Assembly (NCBI RefSeq): GCF_017654505.1
Contig: NC_054543.1
Span: 27,654,747 to 27,718,746 of the forward strand
DNA: 64,000 nt
Reading direction: 5' to 3'
Source of the DNA: Polyodon spathula
Taxonomy: Eukaryota; Chordata; Actinopteri; Acipenseriformes; Polyodontidae
Shown: in pieces, positions 39,017-49,632 of the stretch
Layout of the letters: the number at the start of each line of letters is the position of its first letter
How positions within the stretch are numbered: the stretch's first letter is position 1
Made by a program: the position numbers and the translations under genes
Notes under the pieces: generated by a model
Database searches by the model: none
Seen by the model: the letters and a program-made list of their open reading frames with translations, nothing else
Told to the model about the DNA's origin: nothing

Positions 39017-40465
39017 AATGAAGGCTTGCAATTAAAACCTACCAAAAATTATATCTGAAAATTGATCATTATCAATTACTTTAACTGGACACACAGAAAC
39101 GATACTAGCTGAACAATGGGAGTTGGGAGAACAAGTTTTGTGTTGCTACATTCCTGTTTAATATCCATAGATGAACACTTGCATCTTAATTGACTTAAAT
39201 AGTAAAACCCAACTTAATCGATTGTAAAAAGATTAACAAAGCAAGATCAAGATGAGGAGAAAGAAAAGTATGATAACTATTTGTTTATCAGTTTTGCTTG
39301 GCAAGTTATAGAACATAAGGGTGTAAGGGTGGTAATAAAAAACAGGCCAGTGACACATAATGGGAACCGCTTAATGATTTTGGATTATATAATAATATGT
39401 AGTGCAAGGGATGCTTTTCTACTTTGTGCTGTATTTATTTGTCGAAACAAAAAAACAAACAAAAATCAATACAATAAATATAAATGGATGTCAGATATCA
39501 GTCACCGACCAGTTTACACAGATTCACTTATTTAGTTATGGATACAGTTCTTTTATTCATAAAAAAAAGTTGCCACAGCAAATTAATTCTAGCTAGGTAA
39601 AACGCATTGAGAAATTAAAGTATCGTATGTAAGGTACAGTAACTTATATGCAGAAACGGCTGAGCTGTTACAAGGAGTGGGCACTTTGCACACGTTCGGG
39701 AATTAGAACAAAAGAGATGTACAGGATGATAATCTGTCACTTGACAAGTCTTTCTCAATGTATTTTAGTAAAGTTTTGATGTAGTATGGTATCCATGTCA
39801 TGGAAAAATACTTCACCTACATTCATCCATAAAATCATAAAAATCTTAAGTTGGACACAGACAGGTAAAGAAGTTTCTCCACATACAAATAATTCTCTTG
39901 ATTTACAGTATATGTACAGTGCTTAAAGTGTGACCTGTGAATAATTACATCAGAAACGTGAGGGACCGTCCCCTAGCACTGTTGGTGCTAGAGTACATTT
40001 TGCAAGTGTTTTTATGTATTTGTCCAAGCCCTATCCATGCCCTGTAAAGTACTTTCAGATGCCTCTGTGCATAAGAAGAAAGCTCAGTTTGAATATCTGG
40101 ATTATTATAAGACATTCCTAAGTAAACCTGTGCCTGTGTAACTTCAACCAGATGGCAGTGACAGTTGCTTTTGTGAAATAGCTGAGTGTTATACCAGAAT
40201 ACCCTGGCTGGAGTGTAGACAGCAGAAGCAAGACAGGGCCTCCATAATGACTACAATATTAACACAAGTTCTTTATTATTTATATTTACATATAATAACA
40301 TATATCATGCTGTTGTTTTTCAATCATCATGTTCGCTTAATAATAGTTGAATACCAGATGAATACATTACTGTTTTTCACGGAGTCTGCTGAGCACATTT
40401 GCACAGCGCTACAGTAGGTAGTGTGGACACTGAAAATGGGATCTGATTTACAGCAAAGGGACTGC
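39017..40465. other. unassigned sequence
   Basis: Nothing recognised. Confidence 0.45.
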
Positions 40466-41296
40466 GTGCTTTATATGGCTGTGTCCGAGGGTTCGAAGTT
40501 CCGTTCGCTAGCCAGGAATCGAAGATTGTTTTAAACCTTTGAAGGTTCATCAGACGGGTTCACGCACTGTATGTTTTTTTTTTTTTTTCTTCCTATTAAC
40601 AGAAACTGTTTGACAGTATATGAATACTATAAATCACACATTAAATGTCACTCACATGCTAAATTTTATCTTTTGATTTGTATAATGCATATTACATAAA
40701 CAAAAATTGTAGATGTATTTAATGAAATATCCGGAAACCCCTCTGCTGTTTGGAATTTTTTTGTTAAATGCCCAGACAACCAAAAAAAAAAAAAAAAAGT
40801 TGAATGCAAACTGTGCAAGCGTATCATGGAGGCATAACCAATCTCGGGGGTCACTTGACAAGCATAAGTTTATATTATTATTAGTACTATTAATATTTTT
40901 ATTAGTAGTAAACTGTGACTGATAACCTGCTTGGAACAGTGACTGTTAAATAAAGCTTTGTCCGCTGCAGTTGATGATGGTGCAATGCAAGCTTACTGTA
41001 CAGATCACAAGCAGGCTCAATTATGTGTAAATAAACAAATTTAAATTTAAAAATTAAAATTCTAAAAACATGCTTTCTATGTAATATATTTTTAAACTAC
41101 ATATGACTGTTTTATTCCATTTATATTGATTACCTGTAAAATAATAGCAATTTCAAACAAACAATCAAATAGCTATGGTGACGTCACCAATAAATTATGC
41201 AAATGAGTACCATTAAAGGTTCGAACCTTCCTTCGGTAATGTGTTCCGAACCTTCAAAGTTCAAAATGTACCCATCGTTACAGTCCTAGTGCTTTA
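40466..41296 (+). mobile_element. hAT transposon, internally deleted (815 bp) with perfect 8-bp target duplication
   Basis: GTGCTTTA occurs at 40466-40473 and again at 41289-41296, the 8-bp duplication expected of hAT elements. The element (40474-41288) has imperfect terminal inverted repeats: left TATGGCTGTGTCCGAGG, right (reverse complement) TAGGACTGTAACGATGG, matching the hAT tip TAGGGMTGTAACGA. Subterminal GGTTCGAA motifs occur at both ends. Inside, on the plus strand, a relic of a BED zinc finger survives (ECKLCKRIM, then out of frame SRGSLDKHK, about 40800-40870) after a poly-A/Lys tract. The catalytic region is absent. A CRE and an octamer lie near the right end (41177-41204). Confidence 0.85.
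40797..40870 (+). pseudogene. BED-type zinc finger relic of hAT transposase
   Basis: CKLC supplies the C-x2-C half of a BED finger. About 15 codons later, in another frame, SLDKHK supplies the leucine/histidine half. In intact hAT transposases these lie in one frame after a Lys-rich N-terminus. Here a frameshift and a TAA after EA separate them. The fragment is short and the assignment rests on motif order and its location inside a hAT element. Confidence 0.45.
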
Positions 41297-41690
41297 TAAA
41301 ATCACATAACTGGAGTTTAGGGCTGGTTTACACTTGACAAAGTGTATTTCAACAGTTTGCAGCTTTAGATAGCGATATTGCTGGCAATATTACATTTAAC
41401 TTCATGTAAAATCAAGGCGGAGCCCTGTAAAGTTGCTGCTGCTTCAAAAATGTTCATCTACGTAGTAAATACAGTAAATATAGTATATAGTAAATATGGA
41501 CTGGAGAGGAGGCTCACAGTGCCTCTAGACCTGCAGGACAGCATAAATTGGCAAACAGTGGCACCAGCCAGTCTAAGGGCCACATGTTCAAGGGCAGTCT
41601 GAGCTGTGGAAGTCTGAGCGGGGACAGGTGGAGCGAGGACCTTTTCCAAATCTCTTCTAATGGCTACTAGAGGCCTCATTCCCACTCTGA
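41297..41690. other. unassigned sequence
   Basis: No distinct feature; GC-richer sequence from about 41580 may be the 5' part of the following LINE. Confidence 0.4.
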
Positions 41691-41829
41691 CACCTATTGT
41701 CTGGATCTCCTTGACTAGGCGTGCTCACTCTTTCTCCTCTCCTAGAATGAACACTGGTAAGTTTTGCTTCAGATACCATTACTAACTCCCTCTCCCCCTT
41801 TACTGCCTGCTGCAAACTGTAAATTCTCC

Positions 41830-42696
41830 TTCATAAATTGCCATTCTCTGACTAACAAATCTCTTCTCCTCGATGAACTTATAACGGATACTAACCTTGA
41901 TCTTCTCTGTCTAGCAGAAACCTAGCACTCTGTAAATGATAAGCACTGACTACATCTATCCACCCCAAATGGCTACTCACTGTTTGACAAGCCATGCTTC
42001 ACTGGTAGAGGTGGGGTCACTGCTGGTATTGCTCACTCTGTGCTGGCAGCCTCAACTCTCTCTTTCCCAGCCTTCTCTTCATTTCAGCATCTCAATATTT
42101 AACTTCCCTCTCCCATGTCCCTCACTCTTGCTGTTATCTATCGTCCACCAAAGAATAACTCTGCTTTTATTGCTGAGTTCTTGCAATTCATCGCCCTAAT
42201 CTGCACCTCAACTGACACAATTGTACTCCTAGATGATTTCAATATCCATGTTGATTTGCCTTCTTCCCCTCTAGCGACTGACTTTGTCACACTCTTGGAC
42301 TCTCTTGGACTCTCTCAACCTGTCAGCGTCCCCACTCACACCTGTGGACACACCCTGGATCTGCTCATCATCAGGTGTTTTGATATCTCCATTCTCTGTC
42401 TCAGATATCACTCTCTCTCTGACCATTTCTTAATCACTGCCAATATTAATCTTCCCGCACCTTCAGCTACTACTGATACTGTTATTTCCTTCTGTCTCAA
42501 AAATCTGCTAAATCCAATAATACTCTCGAAATTTGTCTCTTCTTCCCTTCTGACTAGTACTCTTCTGTCTTTGGTCGATGATGCAGTGCCCCTCTACAAT
42601 ACCACCCTTACTCAGATCATCGACAAAGTTGCCCCGCTTATAACCAGAACAGTGAAGAAACATCGCAACTGTCCATGGTATACCCTTGAACTTTGA
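41830..42696 (+). pseudogene. L2-type LINE endonuclease domain (degraded)
   Basis: This is the endonuclease that nicks target DNA for target-primed reverse transcription. The first part (LTNKSLLLDELITDTNLDLLCLAET at about 41850-41923) ends in a stop where the family has Trp after AET. A 193-codon open frame follows from 42115. It carries YRPPKNN, then LLDDFNIHVD, where the family has L-G-DFN (Gly replaced by Asp). Then come the THTCGHTLDL phrase and SLSDHFLI, the conserved S-D-H catalytic motif. Downstream sequence to 42696 is the linker to the polymerase. A frameshift of uncertain position joins the two parts. Confidence 0.82.
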
Positions 42697-43014
42697 CTGC
42701 TTAAGTCTGCCTACTGCAAGTCTGAGCACAAATGGGGAGGTCATCTGGACTAACAGTTCACAGAGTGATTTGGACCGATCACCTCAGTAGCTACAGACGT
42801 GCGCTCGCTGCTGCCAGGGTGAAGTACTTCTCTGAAATCATATCCATGTGACACGGTAAACCAAATATTCTCTCGAAACCATTCATCAAATCCTGCATCC
42901 AGCCACCGAAAAATTCATCTCCCATCTATCCTTCTTGCCTGCCATGACTTCTCCTCTTTCTTTCAGAACAAAATCGACACAATTTTTTCTACGCTCTCCT
43001 GCCACAAACCCAGC

Positions 43015-44290
43015 ATGGTACTTCACCACCTTGACTCCCCTCCGATTGCCCCTCCTGCTCTCTCTTCCTTCTCTACTGTCTCCATTACTGATGTCTCCAG
43101 CCTATTGTTGAAATCAACTACTGCCACATGCCCCTTGGACCCCTGGCCAACAAATCTTGTCCGTCTCTGTGCTTCTGACCATGCTTCTTCCATTATGCAC
43201 ACTCTCAACCTGTCCCTGGTTTCAGGACTGGTTTCTGCTGTCATCAAGACTGCCCGAGTAGCACCAGTTCTCAAAAAACCCTCCTTTGACCTGGCTGTCT
43301 TATCTAACTTCCATCCCATATCCAATCTTCCTATTCTCTCCAAAAAACTCTTGAAAGGGTTGTAGCCAGTCAGCTGATGAAAAATCTCAGATAACAATCT
43401 GCTTGAATCTCTGCAGACTGGTTTCCGGCCGCATCACAGTACCGAAACTGCTCTGCTCCGATTATACATGATCTTCTGCTTTATGCTGATACTACTGCTC
43501 CCTCTGTCTTTGTCCTCCTTGACCTAACTTCTGCTTTTGACACCATAGATCATAGCACTCTTCTTGGCTGCCTTCAGAAGTATGTTGGGATCTCTGGAAC
43601 CTGTCTCTCCTGGCTGTCCTTTCACCTATCTGGACGCATGCAGTCTGTCTTCTATGATGGAAGCAGTGCTGATGCAAACCCGGTCACTTGCGGTGTCCCT
43701 CAAGGGTGTTCTTGGGCCTCTTCTCTTTAACATCTACATGCTTTCCTCGGTCACCTCATCCACCAACACAGCCTCATGTTTCACTCCAATGCTGTTGACA
43801 CCCAGCTCTACCTTAAACTAGACCCTGGATGTGCCTCTGCCATGGTTCGGCTCTCAGCTTGAATCCAAGACATCGAGGCCTGGATGTCTGTCAATTTTCT
43901 TCAGCTCAACACTAACAAATCTGAACTTCCAGTATGACTGAAAACTCAACTCAAGAATCTCAATATTGCTTCCTTGAACCCTGGAAACTGTCTGTTGCTG
44001 CCTTCCCCCACTGTACGAAGCCTTGGTGTACTTCTGGATAGTAACCTCTCCTTTGATGCCCAAATCTCCTCTGTAGTCAAATCCTCATTCTACCACCACT
44101 GAAACATCTCAAAGGTCCGTCCCTACCTTTCCCTCCCGGATTCAGAGATACTCTGTTATAGATTCACCTCCTCTCGATTACTGCAGCTCTCTCTGTATGG
44201 TGGCACCAGTGGTCTTGCCGATCACACACGCCATAAACCATTGCAGCTTTACAAAACGAAACGGCCCCCAGAACGGTCCACCTGACCGAT
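43015..44290 (+). pseudogene. L2-type LINE reverse transcriptase (degraded, YADD lost)
   Basis: The palm/finger region is spread over several frames. The N-terminal part (43015-43365) reads CPLDPWPTNL and then VAPVLKKPSFDLAVLSNFHP, the LDPxPT and K-x-A-x-V-PxxKK-x-x-x-D landmarks of L2/CR1 polymerases. Motif A follows at about 43510-43560 (LLDLTSAFDTIDH), then motif B (VPQGCSWA, normally VPQGSVLGP, about 43697-43720). The catalytic YADD at 43788-43799 reads N-A-V-D, so both the Tyr and the first Asp are changed. The C-terminal thumb region continues to about 44160 with stops and frame changes. The enzyme cannot be active. Confidence 0.82.
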
Positions 44291-44300
44291 GGACATTTCA

Positions 44301-44663
44301 AGTCACAATGAAAGTTTTAAAGTACACAAACCTATTTCAGGTCTTTCACTCCATCTTATTCATATGACCCATGCATCCGCAATGTAGGAATTCACATCCT
44401 AGCCCTATTTGAGTTGCACACCGTTGTATTGGTTTACATCGGAGAGTTGTAAAGCACTGAAAGCAAAGTTTTTATGACGACTTTAGTGTTTGCATCATTT
44501 TTATTTTGTAGTATATTTTGTAATTCCTTTTCTGTTATGTCACAAAATTGCTGTTCAGTGGTCTGGCAGCCATTTTGTTTTGTTGTTTGAGGAGAGGAAG
44601 CATGTTCAGCGTGATGATGTAATTTATTTATAATTTATTTGTAAAAACCTATATTGCCCTGTG
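44301..44663. other. unassigned sequence
   Basis: Between the LINE and the LTR cluster. Nothing recognised. Confidence 0.45.
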
Positions 44664-44861
44664 TGGCAATGTACCCCTCCTCTTTGTGTATTTTGTGTTA
44701 TATGTTGCATGTTGTGTGTTTAATGCCCACATACCCTAATATAGGGTACATATCTACGTACCCTATATTACACCCAATTACATAATATGTAAAATGTTGA
44801 TTTGTATTTAGGCATGAGGATTGCATATCACTTCATGTGCAGATAATATGTGTATAATATG
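44664..44861 (+). mobile_element. Possible truncated LTR 5' end with alternative hairpins
   Basis: It starts TGTGGCAATGTACCCC, an LTR-like beginning, and stops at the next LTR. It contains a perfect 13-bp inverted repeat TAATATAGGGTAC (44737-44749) and its complement (44758-44770). The left arm can also fold on the overlapping TACCCTA (44732-44738). Confidence 0.35.
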
Positions 44862-45261
44862 TGTCACGGGAGTGCACTAATTCACATTCAGATGTATTGA
44901 GGCTCCAACTGAATGACTGATTAGCAATCAAGTCTCGGTACAGATGTATAAAAGGTACACATTTTCACCCACTCGGGGTTGTGTGTTCAGTAAGGGGAGA
45001 ACGGGTGAGAGAAAGGAGATTTATTATATAAGCAATTGCTACAACATGCTGGAAGCACCAGCACTAGTGTTTGTCCACTGTCTGTCTGTCTTTCTGTCTC
45101 TCTATTTGTTTGGCCACTGCGCCATTTTGTTTTGTGTTTTGTTCATCTGTTTTATCTCTGCAATAATAAACCGTGTAGCAGCACATTCACTTACCATATC
45201 GCCTTGCAGTACTGTGAGTTCTTCTGGGTTTGACGTCACCACTACAGCAGTCTGTGTGACA
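44862..45261 (+). mobile_element. Solo LTR, TGACGTCA-bearing family, plus strand (400 bp)
   Basis: This is the second copy of the family at 30092-30508. It starts TGTCACGGGAGTGC and ends TGTGTGACA. Shared elements in order are a TATA box TATAAAAG (44947-44954), GTTGTGTGTTCAGT, the hairpin TGCTGG-AAGCA-CCAGCA (45047-45063), AATAAA (45165-45170) and CRE TGACGTCA (45231-45238). There is no internal region. The flanks are not a convincing target duplication, so the exact ends may be off by a few bases. Confidence 0.72.
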
Positions 45262-45264
45262 CCC

Positions 45265-45561
45265 TGTCATGGCTGCTATGTTGGCTCTATATTTGGTCAT
45301 GTGATTGGTTTTAACCAGTCGCATGCCAGCATTTTCAAGTCCTAAACTATAACCGGACAGCTATGCTATTTACCGGTAACAAAACACATACACTTCACGG
45401 TACCATTCTTTAAGGTTCCCCACAGGTCTACTCTCAGACCTTAGCCTTAACACAGACCCTGACATGCCTTACAGGCCTGTTTAAATACATGTGCCTCAAT
45501 TACTAGCAGGTGTGCCTAATTAAATAAACAATTAAACAATTACACCCAGGCCTCTGTCCTG

Positions 45562-45564
<3 letters not shown>
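45265..45564. mobile_element. Candidate third LTR, 300 bp, orientation unclear
   Basis: The segment starts TGTCATGGCTGC and ends GTCCTGTCA, so TG...CA ends are present in either reading. On the minus strand it contains a TATA-like TATTTAAA about 70 bp inside the start. It lies three bases from the preceding LTR and abuts a TA array. No target duplication and no second copy in this window, so the call is weak. Confidence 0.3.

Positions 45565-45625
<61 letters not shown>
45565..45625. repeat. (TA)n microsatellite
   Basis: About 27 TA units followed by three CA units. Confidence 0.95.
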
Positions 45626-45893
45626 AGTAATGGCAGAGAATCCAGGTCTAAAACTGCACAGTTAGAAGTAAGCAACTCCAAATGCTCATTCATAACACAA
45701 TGATGATTCATGGGATTAGACTGAAGGATAAATCTACTAAATCTATTAGAGCCGTTACAACAGCAGTCTGAGGAACAATCCAGCACTGCCAGCAAAGCTT
45801 GTTGATTCCTGATGCATTTCAAAAGGTCTCTCTTTATCCCACTGATTACAAGACACAGGCTGAGGCCCTGCACATGAAAAGTGTACTTGTTTT

Positions 45894-46669
45894 TGTGGCA
45901 GGGCGATTGCCCTGCACAGGTGGGAATTAGTGTTGGTGTAATTTGTATGGGGAAATGGGTTTATTGTGTGCCTTTCTGGAGTTGACTTGTGTGATTAAAT
46001 TGTTTATAGACAGGCAATCAATTGAGACTTGCTGCCTGCTAGGCTTGGTTGAGGAGAAGGGCAGAAGTGATTGGCTGTGCCGGTCCTCAATCAGCAGGTG
46101 GTCGGGTCTTGACCGAGTGTCTGTCAGTTTAAAAACATCCGGTGGAGATGGCTTTGGGCGACTGCAGCGCCATGCTACAGAGGGAAGCTGCATATACTCA
46201 GGAGAAGAGAGTCAGGAGGAACAACAGCTACGCAACCCTGAAACTGCAAGCAGTGCTTGTGAAGGCAATGCCCAGCCAAGGCGATATGAAGCAGCAGGAG
46301 TCGTCGTAGGAATGCCAGCTCATAACTAGGTTAGTTTAGGAGAAAGTGATCCCAAGTAATGTATAGCAAGGGTTATGTTGTGTAGCTGGTTCCTGGAGCG
46401 GGATGCTTAGTTTATAAGGCTAGCGCTCGCTCTGCGTGACATCTTTTATTTGCTGTTTTTGTACTGTGTTTTATTTTGCCTTTTGTACAGCTTGCTGTAT
46501 GTGTCCTCTGTGCGTTACCATCACTGGTAACACCACAGGACCCCTTTATTTACTTTCTTTTGTATTAATAACTCATGCCTGCCTGTACTGGCGTTTCAAC
46601 TCCAACTCCATATCTCTGTTATGCATATCAGTGGCTACCCACACATGTGACACTAGCACCCTGTCACAA
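45894..46669 (+). mobile_element. Solo LTR, TGTGGCAG family, long form (about 775 bp)
   Basis: It begins TGTGGCAG and ends CTGTCACA(A). It is flanked by TGTTTT on both sides (45888-45893 and 46670-46675). Its first bases fold as GCAGGGC-GATT-GCCCTGC (45898-45915), the same hairpin as in the 25.0-kb LTR with compensating base changes. A TATA-like TTTAAAA lies at 46128-46134. The 128-codon open frame crossing the LTR (45943-46329) has no known domain. No internal retroviral genes are present. Confidence 0.75.
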
Positions 46670-46724
46670 TGTTTTGTTAGATTTTATCTTTCATGTTTTG
46701 TGAATTAGTCAGATTCTTTGTTTG

Positions 46725-47175
46725 AGACACGTTACCTGCTGTGTGTGTTTGCAGTGGAAAAGCAGCTGGTGATTGGCTAGCTGCAGATCCCTAACCAGAA
46801 ATTGGTCGTGTCCCAGCAAAGCGTCTCGAGATAAAACTGAACCACTAACACCTCTGCGCTAAGGACAAGGACTACACTCGGAAAACAAATATGTCTATAG
46901 TCAAATAAGTTAAAAAAAAAATCTGTCAACTCTGTGTGGAACTGGGATCAGGTTGTATTATTATTTAGAGCAGTTTAGGAATTCTTAAATCCTGAAAGTA
47001 TAGTAAGGATGGTGTTAGCGAGACCTCTCTATTTAATGGGAGCTGTGCTTGCCATATTCATGGCACTGTTTATTTTTAGCTGTTTTTTCACAGTGCTTTA
47101 TTTTACATTTTCCTGTATTCCTTTATTGTACTCTGTTTTGTATTAACAGCCATGGTAAATACCATTATTGGCACT
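46725..47175 (+). mobile_element. Diverged LTR fragment related to 45.9-kb LTR
   Basis: GTGATTGGCTAGCTGCAG near 46770 followed by an ATTGGTCGTGTCCC phrase matches, in order and spacing, GTGATTGGCTGTGCCGG and GGTGGTCGGGTCTTG of the preceding LTR (about 46066-46115). A later GCTGTTTTT...GTGCTTTATTTT block matches its R/U5 part. Ends are diffuse. It may be an older copy, truncated at its 5' end. Confidence 0.45.
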
Positions 47176-48249
47176 GCCCCGAGTCTCTGAGTGCTGCATA
47201 ATTATGCACAACCCCCTGCCACATAGCCGCACACATCTGGTTACTCTCTTGCTGCTGACTCGCTAGTCCCTGCATCTTCTCCATTACTGAGTTTATAAAA
47301 ACACTTGAATTAAACATGTTTGTAGAATGGCTTTCAAAATGTTTATGAATAGCAAAATTTACAGGTAAGGCTGCAACAATAGTAGATATAGCATTTTTCA
47401 AGTTATAACAAACTGACCCGAGGATTGCAAGAGGAGTACCTTACTTGATTGCCAAACTGTATAAGTGTAAATGTGGGGGATGTGGTGTGGGGGTGGTCGT
47501 GCAGTGCAGCCATTTCACAGGGTTTTAATAAGACAGGAAACACATATACTGTAAATGTTCTGCATTTATTGCAAATTTACAATAGTGACTTTAGATTTTA
47601 ACCAAGAGGTACAAATCATCAAAGGCTATGAATTTAACTCGCTGTACCAGCTAGGGATGCCGGGATAAGTCAAAGCTGGGTTTTTTGGACCATTTCACAG
47701 TATCAGTTTCATTAGCACCCCATTTGTATTTTATCCCCCACCCCCCCACCCCCTCTTTTTCTCTCTCTCACACACAGACACACACACTTTAGCACTTAAG
47801 AGTACATCTATTATTCAACAAGAGTTTGCTCTTCGACAAAATAAACTTGCCTCAAATCCAAGTGGGTTTCTCTCATATTTAAAACGCAAAGATTACTTGC
47901 AAGCCATTTTATTTCTGCTGGCCAGTGGTGTAGTGCTATAGTGCTCAAACCTACCACGCCTGTTGCAGCCCCCCACGTCCTCATACACTCAACAGAAGCA
48001 CAGAGTAGTTACGATATTTGAAAGGGCCAACAAGTGCACCAATTGATTACAAATTCAGACAATCAGGTATTGAGATACTATTGTAAAGCAATTAGACTTA
48101 CAGCTATTTATATTAAAACTAAATAAATAAACCATTACTGTACATATTTTCACAACCAGTTTCATACACTAATACATACATGATTAAAACGCCATCATTA
48201 TTGTTATTACTACTATGTGTAACACTCCTGCACTCCTGCTTCTCGTATA
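47176..48249. other. unassigned sequence
   Basis: No gene supported. A 78-codon minus-strand frame (47165-47401) contains a Gln-rich stretch (SQQQESNQM) vaguely like transposon-encoded SANT-domain proteins, too weak to call. Confidence 0.4.
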
Positions 48250-48389
48250 TTGAATGGTTTGGTCCAGAATCAGCTCGTCTCACTGTCCGATTGCAGCTGC
48301 TTAAGAGCGAATGCGGGCAGATCTCTTCTCTAAGGCCCAGGGCGATCTGTGGCACCCGAACCCCCAGCTGATGCAGCTATGGGTCTGAC

Positions 48390-49240
48390 CCCTGAATGGG
48401 AACGTCTGTCAGCTCTAGGGCTGTCATCTGCAGTTATTGCCACTATTCCAAGAGTGAGAGCTCCCTCTACCAGGTCGTAATACACATATAAGTGGCAGTT
48501 ATTTCAGGACTGGTGTCTGGCCCAGGGCCATGACACGGTTACCTGCCCCATGGCAGTTATCTTACAGTTTCTCCAGAAACTATTAGATGACGGTAGGTCC
48601 CCTTCCACATTGAAGGTGTACCTGGCAGCCATATCTGCTTGTCACATGCACATAGATGGGTTATCGCCTGGAAAACATTTCCTGGCATCCCAATTTCTTA
48701 AGGGTGCGAGGAGGCTGCGTCCTCCCAGGACATCTAGCCTCCCCTTGTGGTGCCTTGATGTGGTGCTGGAAACCCTTACAAAAGCCCCATTTGAGCCAAT
48801 CCACACTGTGGATCTGAAGCTCATGTCTTTAAAGACTGTGTTTTTTGCTGGTTATTGCTTCAGCAAAAAAAGGTGAGTGAGCTGCATGAACTTTCAGCGC
48901 ACCCTTTTTGCACTCGCTTCACTGGAGACGGGTCTAGAGTCTCCATGCGACCAAACTCTGCATTTTTGCCAAAAGTAATATCCCCATTCCACGTGAACCG
49001 ATCTGTGGAGTTGATGGCATTCCATCATCCTCCCTTCTCTTCTCTGGAGGACCAACGGTTGCACATGCTCTGCCCGGTGCAGGCATTGAGGTGCTATACT
49101 GACCATACAGGGGGTGTCAGACACATTGAACAGTTGTTTGTGTGCTATGGTTCTAGGACCCTGAGTCAGGCATTGTCGAAACAGTGCCTGTTTTGTTTGT
49201 CTGGATTAGACTGCTGTACTCTTTGAGTATGCTCTCCAGC
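48390..49240 (+). pseudogene. DIRS-type tyrosine recombinase (degraded)
   Basis: This recombinase joins the circular DNA intermediate to its target in DIRS elements, in place of a DDE integrase. A stop TAA (48478-48480) precedes the core-binding part YTYKWQLFQDWCLAQG. The N-terminal SAM-like region continues as FLQKLLDDGRSPSTLKVYLA and ISACHMHIDGLSPG, then FLKGARRLRPPR (48550-48730). The stretch around the first catalytic Arg (family A-S-A-K-R-V-S-E-L-H) is broken by a frameshift in an A7 tract at about 48866-48872. Sequence resumes as KKVSELHELSAHPF in another frame, then MRPNSAFLPKV and CPVQALRCYTDHT. The C-terminal HxxR...Y part is not readable. The protein is inactive. Confidence 0.82.
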
Positions 49241-49632
49241 GCTACCCATGTGGTAAGAGTATCCCGGTACGATATCGTACTGTTAAAGACCCTCTGTTCA
49301 TAGTATTAGGACATATGTCTTTCGAACCACATGCTGAGGCGCTGTTCCGTGTATATTTTTTACATGTAGACCAATCCTGTCCTACTACCGCATGGCCTCC
49401 CTCGCGACTGCTTTGGTACACAGTACCCATTAGTTGATGGCTATTTTCGAATTGAAAGAGAAGGTAAGGTTACGGATGCAACCCTGGTTCTCTGAAAGAG
49501 AAAATAGCCATCAAGCAGCGAGGTCACTTCAGTAGCCCTTGCGGCCTGAAACAAAAGAGGCTGAGCTTCCTACGCTCTGCATAGTCATTCAGCACTCGAC
49601 AGAGCTACAGAGGCCTAAAGGCAGCTTTTATA

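Larger units (their letters stand above)
41691..44300 (+). mobile_element. L2-type LINE, near full-length ORF2 but dead
   Basis: A plus-strand non-LTR retrotransposon with an apurinic-type endonuclease followed by a reverse transcriptase, the order of L2-clade elements. Pyrimidine-rich composition on the plus strand is consistent over 2.6 kb. Many stops and frameshifts break it. The 5' limit is approximate. The 3' limit is set where LINE-like coding sequence (ISKVRPYLSLPDSEILCY region, about 44105-44160) fades. No clear target duplication or tail repeat was located. Confidence 0.85.

Noticed and set aside
45943..46329. 128-codon frame as a host gene
   Set aside because: It lies wholly inside a solo LTR with its own ends and hairpin.
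47165..47401. Minus-strand frame resembling a transposon SANT-domain protein
   Set aside because: Only a Gln-rich stretch is similar; no DNA-binding motif or element ends were found.
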